Assembly: GCF_013426895.1 (NCBI RefSeq)
Contig: NZ_AP023176.1
Coordinates: 1 to 64,000 of the forward strand
From: Paraburkholderia largidicola
GTDB lineage: Bacteria > Pseudomonadota > Gammaproteobacteria > Burkholderiales > Burkholderiaceae
Length of the DNA: 64,000 nucleotides
Reading direction: 5' to 3'
Shown piece after piece: positions 62,798 to 64,000 of this stretch (positions are counted from its first letter, which is position 1; the number at the start of each line of letters is the position of its first letter). Under the pieces are notes generated by a model. It was not told the origin of the DNA. It did no database searches and was given only the letters and a program-made list of their open reading frames with translations. The translations under genes were made by a program, and so were the position numbers.

Positions 62798-63850
62798 ATG
62801 ACCGTTCAACAGCAGGACTGGCTTACGAACTTGATACGCGCGCCCGAAGCGCGCCGCTTCGGACGCACGCTGACGGGCTGCGTGCTCAGCTACGGCGCGG
62901 CGAGGCTGGCGGGATTGCCCGAAGGCTATTGGGCATTGATCACGACGATGATCGTCGTGACGCAACCCAGTCTGACGCAGGCCATCACGACTGCGCGTGA
63001 CCAGATCATCGGCGCGTGCATCGGTGGGATCGTGGGTGGGATCGGGCTGGTCGTGATGGATCGCGGCATCGAGCCATTGACGGTGTTCTCCGTCGCGCTG
63101 CTGCCGTTGGCGGCGCTCGCCGCCGCGCGGCCCGGCTTGCGGCTCGCGTGCGTGACGCTGGTGATCGTGGTGCTCGTGCCGGGCGATGGCGGCTCGGCGT
63201 TCGTGCGGCCAGCGCATCGCGTGGCGGAAATTTTGATCGGCGCGGCGGCGGCCTTCGTCGCGACGGTGATGTGGCCGAACCGCGCGTTGAAAGGCGCGCA
63301 TCGGAATGCGCGCGACTGTCTGGAAGCGCTTGCACAGATGATCGAGCACAAGCTCGCGTTCTCGCGGGACGATGCGCAGATGCAGCGTCTCGAGCAACGC
63401 AGCCTTGCGGCGCAAACGGCGCTTGCGGACGCGCTGCAAGAGGCGGGGCGCGAGCATGTGTTCGTGCCGATCCTGCGCGGCAGTGCCGACGCGATCGACA
63501 AGGTGCCGCCGTTTCTGAGCCGCTTGCACCGCGACGTGCTGGTGTTCGGCCAGGCGCTCGTGCACACATGCGTGGGCGACGAAGTGCCGCATCTCGATCA
63601 GGCGTGGTCGGCGGTGCCGCGCGCGTTGTCGCAGCTCGCCGATGCAGTCGGGGCGATTCCGCTGAACACGCCGAAGTTGCAGGACGCGCGCAAAACGCTC
63701 GATCCCTTACTCAAGCGGATCAACGAGCGTGTGGATAGCGCTCACCCGACGCCCGCGCCAGGCATCGACCTCGTGATGGCGCTGATCGTCAAGGATACGG
63801 ACGGGCTCGTGCAGGTGTTGACGCCCACGGGAAAAACGAAGGCGGCGTGA
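62798..63850 (+). CDS. FUSC-like inner-membrane protein (aromatic acid exporter type)
   Basis: 350 residues from ATG 62798; ATGs at 62729, 62768 and 62774 are alternatives. The N-terminal half has six predicted membrane segments with the FUSC pattern (LRTLTGC-like ...FGRTLTGCVLSYGAARLAGLPEGYWALITTMIVVTQPSLTQAITTARDQIIGACIGGIVG, and AEILIGAAAAFVATVMWP). The C-terminal half is a soluble helical domain. Known relatives are AaeB and YccS/YhfK; here only one membrane half is present. An export role is inferred. Confidence 0.75.
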   Translation: MTVQQQDWLTNLIRAPEARRFGRTLTGCVLSYGAARLAGLPEGYWALITTMIVVTQPSLTQAITTARDQIIGACIGGIVGGIGLVVMDRGIEPLTVFSVALLPLAALAAARPGLRLACVTLVIVVLVPGDGGSAFVRPAHRVAEILIGAAAAFVATVMWPNRALKGAHRNARDCLEALAQMIEHKLAFSRDDAQMQRLEQRSLAAQTALADALQEAGREHVFVPILRGSADAIDKVPPFLSRLHRDVLVFGQALVHTCVGDEVPHLDQAWSAVPRALSQLADAVGAIPLNTPKLQDARKTLDPLLKRINERVDSAHPTPAPGIDLVMALIVKDTDGLVQVLTPTGKTKAA

Positions 63851-64000
63851 ATGTTGGCTACGCCTCACCAAAACTAACAACGGCGCGAGCCAGCGACTAT
63901 GCTTTTCGATGAGGCCGGTTAGTGCGTCGCACGCAAACGGCTGACGAATCGGATCGCGACTGCCGTTGACGTTTGCAAACCGTCGTGCCTCGCTCGCAGT
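63851..64000. other. end of window
   Basis: 150 bases with no gene or recognisable site. Confidence 0.4.

Overview
The window looks like part of a secondary replicon (second chromosome or chromid) of a Burkholderiaceae bacterium, most likely Paraburkholderia, Burkholderia or Caballeronia. This rests on the high GC content, two DUF4148 proteins, a Tat PhoX, a MipA/OmpV protein, a DctB/DctD-MHS transporter block, and above all a plasmid-type origin: iterons, a Rep_3-like initiator, parA, parB and parS-like palindromes. Genus is inferred from gene families; no 16S or other marker is present.

Layout. 1-5.4 kb: the tail of a probable Na+/H+ antiporter, then a substrate-binding lipoprotein overlapping a membrane GGDEF-EAL protein (probable c-di-GMP sensor pair) and a DUF4410 protein. 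5.7-8.4 kb: a two-subunit periplasmic molybdenum hydroxylase (IorA/IorB type). 8.4-15.1 kb: DUF4148 and an RND pump-adaptor-outer membrane operon. 15.1-17.9 kb: a ModE-box-like dyad, a molybdate/tungstate binding protein and a fused ModB-ModC transporter. 17.9-20.7 kb: an MDR oxidoreductase, an NTF2-like secreted protein and a LysR regulator. 20.8-25.6 kb: a DctD/DctB pair and an MHS-family transporter that has its own sigma-54 promoter and upstream palindrome. 25.8-26.7 kb: MipA/OmpV.

26.7-33.5 kb is the replication and partition locus: nine or ten GTCCCC-N4-GGGG iterons, rep, parA, parB, and a 17-bp parS-like palindrome present as three strong and two weaker copies on both sides of rep-parAB. 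A 2.1-kb gene-poor stretch follows, holding a 77-bp hexanucleotide microsatellite. 33.5-39.5 kb carries housekeeping genes: DUF3293 (with an unusual leader hairpin), DUF445, MOSC, MsrB, a Tag-type glycosylase and DUF3268.

39.8-46.2 kb is the most interesting block. It encodes a PQQ alcohol dehydrogenase with the Asp-Tyr-Asp signature of lanthanide-dependent enzymes, a periplasmic-binding-protein/cytochrome c fusion, an isolated pqqA-pqqD pair without pqqB, pqqC or pqqE, and an AcoR-type sigma-54 activator. Both the dehydrogenase and pqqA have sigma-54-type promoters and a shared upstream motif, TGTTG-N17-CAAC. I infer a regulon in which the activator co-induces the enzyme and the PQQ precursor peptide.

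46.4-64 kb: a prolyl-aminopeptidase-like hydrolase, an orphan ribbon-helix-helix protein, a frameshifted secreted protein gene, glycine-zipper proteins, a cupin, a transposase-domain fusion, PAP2 phosphatase, SDR, PhoX behind a Pho-box-like site, an MHYT-GGDEF-EAL protein, a PlsC-type acyltransferase, periplasmic trehalase and a FUSC-like membrane protein. No tRNA, rRNA, CRISPR array or intact insertion sequence was seen.
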